This document shows positions 16,699 to 24,847 of a DNA stretch of 64,000 bases, in pieces; the stretch's first letter is position 1; each line of letters starts with the position of its first letter. The notes below the pieces were generated by a model, which saw only the letters and a list, made by a program, of their open reading frames with translations, made no database searches and was not told the DNA's origin. The stretch comes from Candidatus Limnocylindrales bacterium (GTDB lineage Bacteria > Moduliflexota > Moduliflexia > Moduliflexales > JAUQPW01): assembly GCA_035559535.1 (NCBI GenBank), contig DATMBG010000003.1:1-64000 (forward strand), in the 5' to 3' direction. Position numbers and translations under genes: made by a program.

Positions 16699-17682
16699 AT
16701 GAAACAGTGTTGGTTCCTTCCGATATTTATTTTAATCTCCCTTCTTATCATAGGATGCCGGGATCAAACCTCATCTCCTCATAAGTCGTCCAAAAAAGGG
16801 GCTTCGGTTCAGGAGGCTACTCCTCAGGTTGTCCAGCCTGTATCTAATCAACCCTCTCCGAACAACCAGGGGCATCTGCCAGGTAAGATTGTCTTCCAAT
16901 CCAATCGAGATGGGGATTTTGAAATCTTTGTCATCAATCCGGATGGAAGCGGATTAAAACAGCTCACCTTTAATAAGGCCGAGGATGAATATCCCACCTG
17001 GTCACCGGATCGGAGTAAAATCCTTTTTGTTTCAAACCGGGATGGACATTGGAATGTCTATGTCATGAATGCAGATGGAAGCAATCAGACCCGACTGACT
17101 GATAATAAGACCGATTATGCTTCTCCGACCTGGTCTCCCGACGGCAAGCAGATTCTCTTTGATTCCAAGGAGACTTCTCGTTGGGGTATTTATATCATGA
17201 ACAGTGATGGAACCAATAAGAGACCTTATAAGGTAGAAAGTCCCTGGAAAGAGAATATTTTGGCAAACTGGTCTCCTGACGGCTCTAAAGTTGCTTTCAC
17301 ATCTAAAAGGCTTATGGGATGGCAGGTCCATGTGATGAATGCCGATGGTAGCAATGAAAAACAACTCACCAACGCCAGTGGAAGTTGCAGACCTCATTTT
17401 TCTCCGGATAGTAAAAAAATAGCCTATGTCTCCACGGAAGGGGATGGAAAAGGAGACATCTGGATTATGGATCCCGACGGGAGCAATAAAACCCGGGTCA
17501 CCACCGATCCGAATTATGATTATCATCCTTCTTGGTCTCCAGACGGAACCAAAATTGTTTATGCCAATACAACCGACAAAAAAAACGCCGACTGGAATCT
17601 TTTTATCGTCAATGTGGATGGAAGTAACCCCGTTCAACTCACCAACGATAGGAGCGTCAATAACCACCCCGATTGGAAATAG
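16699..17682 (+). CDS. PD40 (TolB-like) beta-propeller lipoprotein
   Basis: A 327-residue protein with a lipoprotein signal ending in LLIIGC, so the mature protein should be lipidated on that Cys. After a Ser/Pro/Gln-rich linker (about 25-60), six repeats of about 43 residues follow, each built around a variant of NADGSNxxxLT then PxWSPDGxKIxF, the WD40-like PD40 repeat of TolB propellers. The six blades would close one propeller. No N-terminal TolB domain is present, so this is a stand-alone surface or periplasmic propeller, not TolB itself. The ATG at 16699 is preferred over TTG at 16693. It sits just upstream of the suf regulator but probably belongs to its own unit. Confidence 0.8.
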   Translation: MKQCWFLPIFILISLLIIGCRDQTSSPHKSSKKGASVQEATPQVVQPVSNQPSPNNQGHLPGKIVFQSNRDGDFEIFVINPDGSGLKQLTFNKAEDEYPTWSPDRSKILFVSNRDGHWNVYVMNADGSNQTRLTDNKTDYASPTWSPDGKQILFDSKETSRWGIYIMNSDGTNKRPYKVESPWKENILANWSPDGSKVAFTSKRLMGWQVHVMNADGSNEKQLTNASGSCRPHFSPDSKKIAYVSTEGDGKGDIWIMDPDGSNKTRVTTDPNYDYHPSWSPDGTKIVYANTTDKKNADWNLFIVNVDGSNPVQLTNDRSVNNHPDWK

Positions 17683-17692
17683 ACGAAAAAAC

Positions 17693-17721
17693 TTGACAGA
17701 GCGGTCAGGATTTAATAGATT
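17693..17721 (+). promoter_or_regulatory. Sigma-70-type promoter of the suf regulator
   Basis: TTGACA at 17693-17698 is separated by 17 bases from TAGATT at 17716-17721 (4 of 6 to TATAAT). It lies about 65 bases before the regulator start. Downstream, ACCTCG (17752-17757) and CGAGGT (17776-17781) form the outer arms of a nested inverted repeat around the ribosome binding site. Confidence 0.5.
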
Positions 17722-17784
17722 AACTTAAGGGAGACGTTTATACCTCGCAACGTTTTTATATGTAAACGAGAAACGAGGTTTATT

Positions 17785-18291
17785 ATGAAAATCACGGCAC
17801 AAGAAGAATATGGGTTGCGTTGTATTCTGCAACTGGCCCATTATCCTCCCGGTGAGCCGGTATCGGTCACTGAAATTGCCGAGAAGGAAGGTCTTTCCAC
17901 AGATTATGTAACGAAACTTCTGATTCTCCTACGACGGGCAGGTTTGGTTGAAAGTATTCGAGGGGTTAACGGGGGTTATACACTGACTAAAAGTCCCGAA
18001 AATATCCTGATGATAGATGTCTTACAGGCTCTGGACGAAGACTCTTTTTTCTACCATGAAACCGGCGAATTGGATCTCTGTAAGCAATTCCCCGGAAAGC
18101 TTGAGGAATGTACCCACGTGAAACAGTGTGGTATTCGTCCCGTATGGTATTCCCTCATGAAATATATCTACACTGTATTTGGTCATATCACGCTGGCGCA
18201 CCTCATGAGAGAAGAAAAAGGAAAAGAATTCCTGAATAGGGCAATGGAACCTCAGCAAGAGCTGATTCAGATCAGTGAGGGTTCCGGTTAA
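17785..18291 (+). CDS. Rrf2-family Fe-S responsive regulator (IscR/SufR-like)
   Basis: A 168-residue Rrf2-family transcription factor. Residues 1-70 form the winged helix-turn-helix (KITAQEEYGLRCILQLA at the start; STDYVTKLL in the recognition region; RGVNGGYTL wing). Three cysteines, Cys99, Cys109 and Cys115, are placed like the cluster ligands of IscR, although the first spacing is nine residues instead of five. Such proteins sense Fe-S cluster status and control the cluster-assembly genes. It is the first gene before sufBCDSUT, separated from sufB by a leader that contains a perfect 12+12 bp palindrome resembling an IscR-type site. GAGGT six bases before the ATG serves as ribosome binding site. 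Confidence 0.85.
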   Translation: MKITAQEEYGLRCILQLAHYPPGEPVSVTEIAEKEGLSTDYVTKLLILLRRAGLVESIRGVNGGYTLTKSPENILMIDVLQALDEDSFFYHETGELDLCKQFPGKLEECTHVKQCGIRPVWYSLMKYIYTVFGHITLAHLMREEKGKEFLNRAMEPQQELIQISEGSG

Positions 18292-18629
18292 TACCGAAGA
18301 TTTTTCACAAAAAGGGCTTGACGAAGAGCTTAAGACCACCCATTTTAATTATTGGGCTATGGAAAATAGCTAAAGTTGCTTGGAAACTGTCTGTGAAGTG
18401 GTTTCCAGATTAAAAATGCAAGATTTATTTTTTTTGATTCTATACCTGACAAAATTGTCAGGTATAAGAGGTTCTCTTCCGAGAGAAGACGTCATATTTA
18501 TTGGATTTGTAAGAATGCCAGTAAGTTTTTCCGGATACTAATCAGTCCGTTGTCCGGGTTTAAGAGCCTACACTTTAAATAAGGTGAAAAAACCGAAAAC
18601 CACGGGCAACGAAGAAGGGATAAAAAGTT
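18292..18629. other. suf operon leader
   Basis: 338 bases between the regulator and sufB. It contains the palindromic operator candidate (18441-18466) and one isolated GTCCGTTGTCC word (from 18545). No gene is supported. Confidence 0.6.
18441..18466. promoter_or_regulatory. Operator-like perfect palindrome before sufB
   Basis: Arms TATACCTGACAA (18441-18452) and TTGTCAGGTATA (18455-18466) are perfect reverse complements around AA. The layout ATA-CCT-GAC ... GTC-AGG-TAT agrees with the published IscR type 1 consensus (ATA, two pyrimidine positions, GAC, AT-rich core, GTC, TAT). TATAAG at its right edge (18463-18468) could be a -10 element, so binding would occlude RNA polymerase. Repression by the adjacent Rrf2 protein is inferred. 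Confidence 0.65.
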
Positions 18630-20075
18630 ATGAATAATGAGACGAGCACCCTGGAAACTTTAACGAGCCAGGAATATAAATATGGATTTGTAACAGAAAT
18701 CGAGGAGGAGACTGTTCCTAAGGGATTGAATGAGGACATTATTCGTTTAATCTCTTCCAAAAAGAAGGAACCGGATTTCCTGCTGGAGTGGCGGTTAAAG
18801 GCTTATCGACACTGGCTGACCATGAAAGAGCCGAAGTGGGCCAATGTTCACTATCCGCCCATTGATTATCAGGACATTATTTATTATGCGGCTCCGAAAC
18901 GGAGACCTAAGTGGAACAGCCTCGAAGAAGTAGATCCCGAGCTGTTACGTACCTTTGAGAGGTTAGGTATCCCGCTGGAAGAGCAAAAGCGACTGAGCGG
19001 TGTGGCCGTTGATGCGGTTTTTGATAGCGTCTCGGTGGCAACTACCTATAAGGAAAAACTTGCGGAGTTAGGGATTATTTTCTGTTCCTTTTCCGAAGCG
19101 GTTCAAAATTATCCGGATCTGGTTCAGAGATATCTCGGCTCTGTAGTGCCGTATACAGATAACTTCTTCGCGGCATTGAATTCGGCTGTTTTCAGTGATG
19201 GGTCCTTCTGTTACATCCCCAAGGGAGTACGCTGTCCCATGGAGTTATCGACTTACTTCCGCATCAATGCTTCAGAAACCGGTCAATTTGAGCGTACCCT
19301 TATCATTGCCGAGGAAGGAGCGTATGTATCCTATTTAGAGGGTTGTACAGCTCCCATGCGGGATGAGAATCAATTACATGCAGCGGTGGTGGAATTAATT
19401 GCCCATAAGAATGCAGAAATCAAATATTCCACCGTCCAGAACTGGTACCCGGGTGATAAAGACGGTAAGGGAGGAATTTATAATTTTGTAACCAAACGGG
19501 GTCTATGCCTGGGAGACAACTCTAAAATTTCCTGGACGCAGGTGGAGACCGGTTCGGCCATTACCTGGAAGTACCCCAGTGTAATCTTAAAGGGAGATAA
19601 TTCCGTAGGTGAATTCTACTCGGTGGCCCTCACCAATAATTATCAGCAGGCGGATACAGGTACCAAGATGATTCACATTGGAAAGAATACCCGCAGTACC
19701 GTCATTTCCAAAGGAATCTCGGCGGGTCATGGGAATAACACTTATCGAGGTTTGATTAAAATTATGAAAAATGCTTCAGGAGCCCGGAATTATTCCCAGT
19801 GTGACTCTTTATTAATTGGAGACAAGTGCGGGGCCCATACCTTTCCATATATCGAAGTAAGAAATAATTCGGCGCGGTTAGAACATGAAGCGACCACCTC
19901 AAAGATTGGGGAAGATCAACTCTTTTACTGTAATCAGCGGGGCCTCTCTACAGAAGATGCAGTGAATTTGATCGTCAACGGATACTGTAAAGAGGTGTTT
20001 CGCCATTTACCCATGGAATTTGCAGTGGAAGCCCAGAAACTCCTGGCGTTAAGTCTTGAAGGAAGTGTCGGTTAG
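18630..20075 (+). CDS. sufB: Fe-S cluster assembly scaffold SufB
   Basis: A 481-residue SufB, the main scaffold of the SufBCD complex on which Fe-S clusters are built in the cytosol. The full family length is present, with [20 protein letters not shown], the beta-helix core ([24 protein letters not shown]) and the C-terminal [20 protein letters not shown] carrying the conserved Cys. SufB accepts sulfur from the SufS/SufU pair and works with SufC ATPase and SufD, all encoded downstream. First structural gene of the operon, preceded by GAAGGGA. The gap to sufC holds a 12-bp hairpin. Confidence 0.96.
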   Translation: MNNETSTLETLTSQEYKYGFVTEIEEETVPKGLNEDIIRLISSKKKEPDFLLEWRLKAYRHWLTMKEPKWANVHYPPIDYQDIIYYAAPKRRPKWNSLEEVDPELLRTFERLGIPLEEQKRLSGVAVDAVFDSVSVATTYKEKLAELGIIFCSFSEAVQNYPDLVQRYLGSVVPYTDNFFAALNSAVFSDGSFCYIPKGVRCPMELSTYFRINASETGQFERTLIIAEEGAYVSYLEGCTAPMRDENQLHAAVVELIAHKNAEIKYSTVQNWYPGDKDGKGGIYNFVTKRGLCLGDNSKISWTQVETGSAITWKYPSVILKGDNSVGEFYSVALTNNYQQADTGTKMIHIGKNTRSTVISKGISAGHGNNTYRGLIKIMKNASGARNYSQCDSLLIGDKCGAHTFPYIEVRNNSARLEHEATTSKIGEDQLFYCNQRGLSTEDAVNLIVNGYCKEVFRHLPMEFAVEAQKLLALSLEGSVG

Positions 20076-20097
20076 CTTTGGAATTCAGAAGTCGGCA

Positions 20098-20140
20098 GTC
20101 AGAAGCCGGATTTTTACTCTTCTAACCTCCGGCTTCTGAC
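20098..20140. repeat. Hairpin in the sufB-sufC gap
   Basis: Arms GTCAGAAGCCGG (20098-20109) and CCGGCTTCTGAC (20129-20140) are perfect reverse complements with a 19-base loop. It belongs to the GTCAGAAG word family also seen near 23.8 and 54.55 kb. Confidence 0.7.
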
Positions 20141-20159
20141 CCTTGAACGCTGAGAAAGA

Positions 20160-20921
20160 ATGTTAAAAATACGTGATCTGCGAGTAGCTGTCGAGGATAA
20201 AGAAATTCTCAAAGGAATCAATCTGGAAGTCCATGCCGGAGAAGTCCATGCGATTATGGGTCCAAACGGCTCGGGAAAAAGTACCCTGGCCCAGGTCCTG
20301 GCAGGACGTGAGACCTACCGGGTAACCCATGGAGAGGTCCTTTATGAAGGAAAAGATTTGCTGAAGATGCCTCCCGAGGAGCGGGCTCGGGAAGGGATTT
20401 TCCTTGCATTTCAATATCCTATTGAAATTCCAGGAATTAGCAACAGCTATTTCCTGAAAGCTGCACTCAATGCCATCCGAAAGCATAAAGGCCTCGAAGA
20501 GTTGGATGCCATGGAGTTCCTTACCCTGGCAAAACAAAAATTAAAGATTGTTGAAATGGATCCAGGTTTTCTGAATCGCCCGGTTAATGAAGGCTTCTCA
20601 GGAGGCGAAAAGAAGCGTAACGAAATATTCCAGATGGCTATATTGGAACCTAAACTGGCTATACTAGATGAAACAGACTCCGGATTGGATATCGATGCCC
20701 TCAAAATTGTAGCTAACGGTATCAACAAACTCAGAAGTAAGGATAATGCGATTATTCTGGTAACCCATTATCAGCGATTGTTAAATTATGTGATTCCTGA
20801 CTATGTCCACGTTCTATTTGATGGACGTATTATTAAATCGGGTGGAAAAGAACTGGCTCTAGAACTTGAAGAAAAGGGATACGATTGGATTAAAGAAGAA
20901 GTTGAGACCGTTCGTAGTTAA
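20160..20921 (+). CDS. sufC: Fe-S assembly ATPase SufC
   Basis: A 253-residue soluble ABC ATPase. Walker A is GPNGSGKST (about residue 37), the ABC signature is [14 protein letters not shown] and Walker B leads into [12 protein letters not shown], all in the SufC-specific form. It powers conformational change in the SufB2C2D-type scaffold; there is no membrane partner. The position between sufB and sufD is the classical order. The start codon immediately follows the sufB-sufC hairpin; a GAGAAAGA tract precedes it. Confidence 0.96.
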   Translation: MLKIRDLRVAVEDKEILKGINLEVHAGEVHAIMGPNGSGKSTLAQVLAGRETYRVTHGEVLYEGKDLLKMPPEERAREGIFLAFQYPIEIPGISNSYFLKAALNAIRKHKGLEELDAMEFLTLAKQKLKIVEMDPGFLNRPVNEGFSGGEKKRNEIFQMAILEPKLAILDETDSGLDIDALKIVANGINKLRSKDNAIILVTHYQRLLNYVIPDYVHVLFDGRIIKSGGKELALELEEKGYDWIKEEVETVRS

Positions 20922-20934
20922 AAACCTGAAGGGT

Positions 20935-21031
20935 CTGGAGCGACCTGAATTAACAATTAGTTTGGATCCTTCAGGCGCTTAAAAGACGCTTCAGGCACTT
21001 AAAAACTTTAAACACTTCAGGCACTTTTAAA
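20935..21031. repeat. Inverted plus tandem repeats in the sufC-sufD gap
   Basis: CCTGAAGG and CCTTCAGG form an inverted repeat. It is followed by imperfect tandem copies of CTTCAGGC(G/A)CTTaaaa up to the sufD start. There is no recognisable ribosome binding site before sufD, so translation may be coupled or use the A/U-rich stretch. Confidence 0.6.
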
Positions 21032-22399
21032 ATGCGAGTTACCGAGAATCAACAATGGTACCTTTCAAACTTCCAGGCATTTGAGAAGAATCTCAACGGA
21101 GATCAGGCGTCACCGATTCATAAGATTCGTAAGACGGCTATTTCTCGATTTGTTGAACTTGGTTTTCCCACTGTTCACGATGAAGAGTGGAAATACACGG
21201 ATGTTTCTCCTATTGTCGAGCGTACCTTCAAACCGACCTTTGCAGAGGCAGAAGCGACTCGCGGGTTACCTCCCTTGACTACCCAGGACATTCAACCTTT
21301 CACGCTGGAAGAGGCCGGATACCATCGAATTGTTTTTGTAAATGGTTACTATTCCCAGGAGCTTTCGCACCTGCATCCCCTTGCAAAGGGGGTTCAAATA
21401 GGAAGCCTGGCTACAGCCATCGAAAAGGATCCCACGACTCTGGCCAGGTATTTATCGGTAGGAGTAGGATTTCCGTACTCTTATGAAGATAATGGATTTA
21501 CAGCACTCAATACGGCTTTTATTCGAGACGGAGCTTTTGTATATATTCCGGATGGTGTGATTGTTGAAATCCCCATCCATCTGTTATTCATCGGGATCGG
21601 CGATTCAGAGGCCACCTCAGGAGATAAAACGGCCCCCCTTTTTCAACCTCGAAATCTCATCATCACAGGTAAAAACAGTCAGGTGGCTTTGATCGAAAGT
21701 TATGTAAGTCCTACCTCTGGTTCTTATTTTACCAATACCATTACAGAAGTTGTGATGGGGGAAAACGCGGTGGTAGATTATTATAAGCTTCAAGATGAGA
21801 GTCTGGAGGCTTTCCACATTGGGACTATACAGGTGCGTCAGGGAAGGAGTAGTAATTTTTCATCCCATGCGTTATCCTTTGGGGGGAGACTTGTTCGAAA
21901 CAATATAACTGTTGTGTTCGAAGCAGAAGGTGGTGAATGTACTTTGAATGGCCTTTATGTGGTAACCGGTCGGCAGCATGTGGATAACCATACCATGATC
22001 GATCACGCAAGACCTCACTGTACCAGCAATGAATTATACAAAGGCATACTGGATGGAAAGTCGAGGGGGGTATTTAACGGAAAGATCCTGGTTCGACCCG
22101 ATGCGCAAAAAACTAACGCCCATCAAACAAACAAAAATCTTTTGCTCTCCGATGAAGCTTTAATCGACACAAAACCTCAGTTGGAAATTTTTGCCAATGA
22201 TGTAAAGTGTAGTCATGGAGCTACCATAGGCCAATTGGAAGAAGATCCCATCTTTTATCTCCGTTCCCGGGGAGTGGATCGAGAGATGGCTCGCACAATT
22301 CTGACCTACGCTTTTGCCAGTGATATCATCAGCCGTATTAAGCTCGAAGCAATCCGAACCGATATCGACAGGAGGTTATTATCCCGGTTTGGAAAATAA
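21032..22399 (+). CDS. sufD: Fe-S cluster assembly protein SufD
   Basis: A 455-residue SufD, the SufB paralogue completing the SufBCD complex and needed for iron delivery to the nascent cluster. The N-terminal helical region (1-110, including FPTVHDEEWKYTDVSP) and the beta-helix core are intact. The signature near the C-terminus, NDVKCSHGATIGQLEEDPIF, includes the conserved His of SufD. The order sufB-C-D and the following sufS identify the operon without doubt. The gap after the stop is an exceptionally long perfect hairpin built of GTCCGTT units. Confidence 0.95.
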   Translation: MRVTENQQWYLSNFQAFEKNLNGDQASPIHKIRKTAISRFVELGFPTVHDEEWKYTDVSPIVERTFKPTFAEAEATRGLPPLTTQDIQPFTLEEAGYHRIVFVNGYYSQELSHLHPLAKGVQIGSLATAIEKDPTTLARYLSVGVGFPYSYEDNGFTALNTAFIRDGAFVYIPDGVIVEIPIHLLFIGIGDSEATSGDKTAPLFQPRNLIITGKNSQVALIESYVSPTSGSYFTNTITEVVMGENAVVDYYKLQDESLEAFHIGTIQVRQGRSSNFSSHALSFGGRLVRNNITVVFEAEGGECTLNGLYVVTGRQHVDNHTMIDHARPHCTSNELYKGILDGKSRGVFNGKILVRPDAQKTNAHQTNKNLLLSDEALIDTKPQLEIFANDVKCSHGATIGQLEEDPIFYLRSRGVDREMARTILTYAFASDIISRIKLEAIRTDIDRRLLSRFGK

Positions 22400-22406
22400 A
22401 AGAATC

Positions 22407-22465
22407 GTCCGTTGTCCGTTGTCCGTTGTCTCCCTAAGAGTCGCAACGGACAACGGACAACGGAC
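22407..22465. repeat. 22-bp perfect hairpin of GTCCGTT units, sufD-sufS gap
   Basis: Left arm 22407-22428 is three GTCCGTT units plus a final G; right arm 22444-22465 is its exact reverse complement; the loop is 15 bases. The hairpin fills almost the whole gap, and the open frame through its right arm produces an artefactual N-terminal extension of sufS. Confidence 0.85.
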
Positions 22466-22477
22466 AACGGACAAAAG

Positions 22478-23776
22478 ATGAAAGCCAGTTACAACCTAAC
22501 CACACCAAACATTACCGAACAGCTAACTCCGCGACCTTCGACTCAGTTCCGAACAGGGTTTGATGTGGAAAAAATCAGGGAAGACTTCCCTATTTTAAAA
22601 CAGCGAGTCCATGGTAAACCCCTTGTCTATCTCGACAATGCAGCCACCACTCAGAAACCCCGGGTAGTTATAGAGGCCATACAGAAATATTACACGGAAG
22701 AAAATGCTAATGTTCATCGAGGTGTTCATTTCCTGAGTGAAAAGGCTACCCAGGCCTATGAAGGGGCCCGGTCCAGGATAAGACGGTTTATAAATGCTTC
22801 CAAGGATAGAGAGATTATTTTCGTTCGCGGTGCCACCGAAGGAATCAATCTGGTTGTAAACAGCTACGGGAGAAAGTACCTACAGCCGGGAGATGAAATC
22901 ATCATTTCGGCCATGGAACACCACTCCAATATTGTTCCCTGGCAGATACTCTGTGAAGAAAAAGGGACTAAACTACGGATTATTCCCATGAATGATGCAG
23001 GGGAATTGTTGATCGACGAGTACGAGAAGCTTCTAAACGAAAGAACAAAATTTGTTTCGGTCGTTCAGATATCCAACTCCTTAGGTACCATTAATCCCGT
23101 TCGCCAAATTATCCAGATGGCCCATAACTACGGGATTCCGGTTTTAATCGATGGAGCGCAGGCCGTACAACACATTCCGGTAGATGTAAAAGATCTGGAT
23201 TGTGACTTCTATGTCTTTTCAGGGCATAAAATCTTCGGCCCTACGGGTATTGGTGTCCTGTACGGCAAAGAAAGATTGCTGGAAGCCATGCCCCCCTACC
23301 AGGGTGGTGGTGACATGATCCTTTCGGTTACCTTTGAGAAAACGACTTATAACACGTTACCGGCTAAATTTGAAGCAGGTACGCCCCATATCGAGGGGGG
23401 TATCGGACTTGGAGTCGCCATTGATTACGTGAGTAAAATTGGATTGGATACCATCGCCGCTTATGAGCACGAATTGCTTCAATATGCCACAGAAGCCCTA
23501 TCTGAAATCGAAGGTTTACGTATTATCGGAACGGCTAAGGAGAAAGCAAGTGTTTTGTCCTTTGTCCTGGAAGGCGTACACCCCCATGATATGGGTACAA
23601 TCTTAGATACCGAAGGGATTGCCATCCGCACCGGCCATCACTGTACCCAGCCGGTGATGCAACGCTTTGGGATACCGGCCACTGCCCGAGCATCACTGGC
23701 TTTTTACAATACAAAAGAGGATATCGACGCCCTGGTTAGGGGAATTTATAAGGTTAAGGAAATATTCGGATCCTAG
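22478..23776 (+). CDS. sufS: Cysteine desulfurase SufS
   Basis: A 432-residue group II cysteine desulfurase. It is a PLP enzyme that takes sulfur from L-cysteine and hands it, via an active-site persulfide, to SufU. The PLP lysine lies in FSGHKIFGPTGIG, the catalytic Cys in RTGHHCTQPVM, and VRGATEGINLV and AMEHHSNIVPW are typical for the family. The ATG at 22478 is chosen because the longer frame (TTG-type start at 22412) translates the intergenic hairpin into a repeat peptide. About 30 residues remain before FDVEKIREDFPIL, slightly longer than usual. The adjacent sufU supplies the sulfur acceptor, so no SufE is expected. Confidence 0.95.
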   Translation: MKASYNLTTPNITEQLTPRPSTQFRTGFDVEKIREDFPILKQRVHGKPLVYLDNAATTQKPRVVIEAIQKYYTEENANVHRGVHFLSEKATQAYEGARSRIRRFINASKDREIIFVRGATEGINLVVNSYGRKYLQPGDEIIISAMEHHSNIVPWQILCEEKGTKLRIIPMNDAGELLIDEYEKLLNERTKFVSVVQISNSLGTINPVRQIIQMAHNYGIPVLIDGAQAVQHIPVDVKDLDCDFYVFSGHKIFGPTGIGVLYGKERLLEAMPPYQGGGDMILSVTFEKTTYNTLPAKFEAGTPHIEGGIGLGVAIDYVSKIGLDTIAAYEHELLQYATEALSEIEGLRIIGTAKEKASVLSFVLEGVHPHDMGTILDTEGIAIRTGHHCTQPVMQRFGIPATARASLAFYNTKEDIDALVRGIYKVKEIFGS

Positions 23777-23833
23777 AACTCAGGGGTCCAGAGTCAGAAG
23801 ATCAATCCTTTTGACTCCGGACTCCTGAATTCT
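23776..23833. repeat. Hairpin in the sufS-sufU gap
   Basis: The imperfect inverted repeat uses GAACTCAGGGGTCCAGAGTC on the left and GACTCCGGACTCCTGAATTC on the right. It spans nearly the whole gap, overlaps the sufS stop and ends eight bases before sufU. Confidence 0.65.
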
Positions 23834-23840
23834 TTTTTTA

Positions 23841-24293
23841 ATGGACGAACTGCGCGAACTGTACCAGCAGGTGATATTGGATCATAATAAAAATCCGCGC
23901 AATTTTCGTAAAATAGAAGGAGCAAATCGGAAAGTCGAAGGGTATAATCCGCTTTGTGGAGATCACTACTTCATCTACATGCAGCTTGAGGAAGATGTGA
24001 TTAAAGACCTGAGTTTTGAAGGAGAAGGTTGCGCTATCTCCAAGGCCTCAGCTTCCTTGATGAGCTCGGTGTTAAAGGGAAAAACCAAAGCTGAAGCTGA
24101 GAGGCTTTTCCAGAGATTTCATGAAGTGGTTACAGGCCAATTAGACCCAACCGATCACCTGGAAGAGTTGGGGAAACTTGCAGTCTTTGCAGGGGTTTCC
24201 GAGTTCCCGGTTCGGGTTAAATGTGCAACCCTTGCCTGGCATACCATGCACGCAGCCTTAAATGGGAGGTGTGAAACGGTATCAACAGAATAA
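23841..24293 (+). CDS. sufU: SufU-type sulfur acceptor
   Basis: A 150-residue SufU/IscU-fold protein. The three conserved cysteines and the Asp that bind zinc in SufU are seen in NPLCGDHY, GEGCAISKAS and VRVKCATLAWHT. The about 20-residue insertion before the last Cys distinguishes SufU from IscU. SufU accepts persulfide sulfur from SufS by zinc-ligand swapping. The position directly downstream of sufS is standard for operons of Firmicutes, Actinobacteria and Deinococcus type. Confidence 0.93.
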   Translation: MDELRELYQQVILDHNKNPRNFRKIEGANRKVEGYNPLCGDHYFIYMQLEEDVIKDLSFEGEGCAISKASASLMSSVLKGKTKAEAERLFQRFHEVVTGQLDPTDHLEELGKLAVFAGVSEFPVRVKCATLAWHTMHAALNGRCETVSTE

Positions 24294-24295
24294 TA

Positions 24296-24352
24296 AGTAC
24301 TGAGTACTGAGTTTTTAGCTTGCTTTAGTACTCCGTACCCAGTACCGAGTAT
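24296..24352. repeat. Hairpin of AGTACTG words, sufU-sufT gap
   Basis: AAGTACTGAGTACTGAG on the left faces CTCCGTACCCAGTACCGAG on the right, forming an imperfect stem across the whole gap and touching the sufT start. Confidence 0.65.
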
Positions 24353-24353
24353 T

Positions 24354-24668
24354 ATGATGAGTACACCCGTAACTGAAGAACAGGTCGTTGAGGTACTAAA
24401 AACCTGTTATGATCCAGAAATTCCGGTGAATATCTACGAATTGGGACTTATTTACGAGGTAAAGATCAATCCCTCCAACGAAGTGTTCATTAAAATGACC
24501 CTTACGACACCTCATTGTCCGGCAGCAGCTTCTCTACCCTTTGAAGTTGAAAGCAAGGTGAAATCTATTCCTGGAGTGACCGATGCAAAGGTCGACGTCG
24601 TATGGGAACCCATGTGGAACCCAAGTATGATGTCAGAAGCTGCGAAGTTGGAACTGGGAATCTTATGA
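24354..24668 (+). CDS. sufT: SufT, MIP18/DUF59 Fe-S maturation factor
   Basis: A 104-residue DUF59 (MIP18-family) protein, the stand-alone SufT type. The family signature runs through CYDPEIPVNIYELGLIYEV, followed by MTLTTPHCPAAASLPFEVE with the conserved Cys and DVVWEPMWNPSMMSEAAKLELGI. SufT helps mature Fe-S proteins and commonly closes suf operons. It has two in-frame ATGs at 24354 and 24357. It is the last clear suf gene here. Confidence 0.92.
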   Translation: MMSTPVTEEQVVEVLKTCYDPEIPVNIYELGLIYEVKINPSNEVFIKMTLTTPHCPAAASLPFEVESKVKSIPGVTDAKVDVVWEPMWNPSMMSEAAKLELGIL

Positions 24669-24847
24669 CCTCCGCCAGGGGTCCCCGTTAAAAAATCGGA
24701 CAACAGTATTTGGATGAACAATTTATAAATAGAAAAGGGAGGTTTGTACACAAGTCCCCTTTCCTGGCCTTCCTTTGCCACAACCCGGGAAAGGTCAGAG
24801 AAGGGAGTCTACTTCCTGAATATCTAAAAAACCTATCCTGGTTTATC

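Noticed and set aside
17032..17667. 211-codon antisense frame in the PD40 lipoprotein gene
   Set aside because: Produced by the regular repeat structure of the sense gene; no ribosome binding site.
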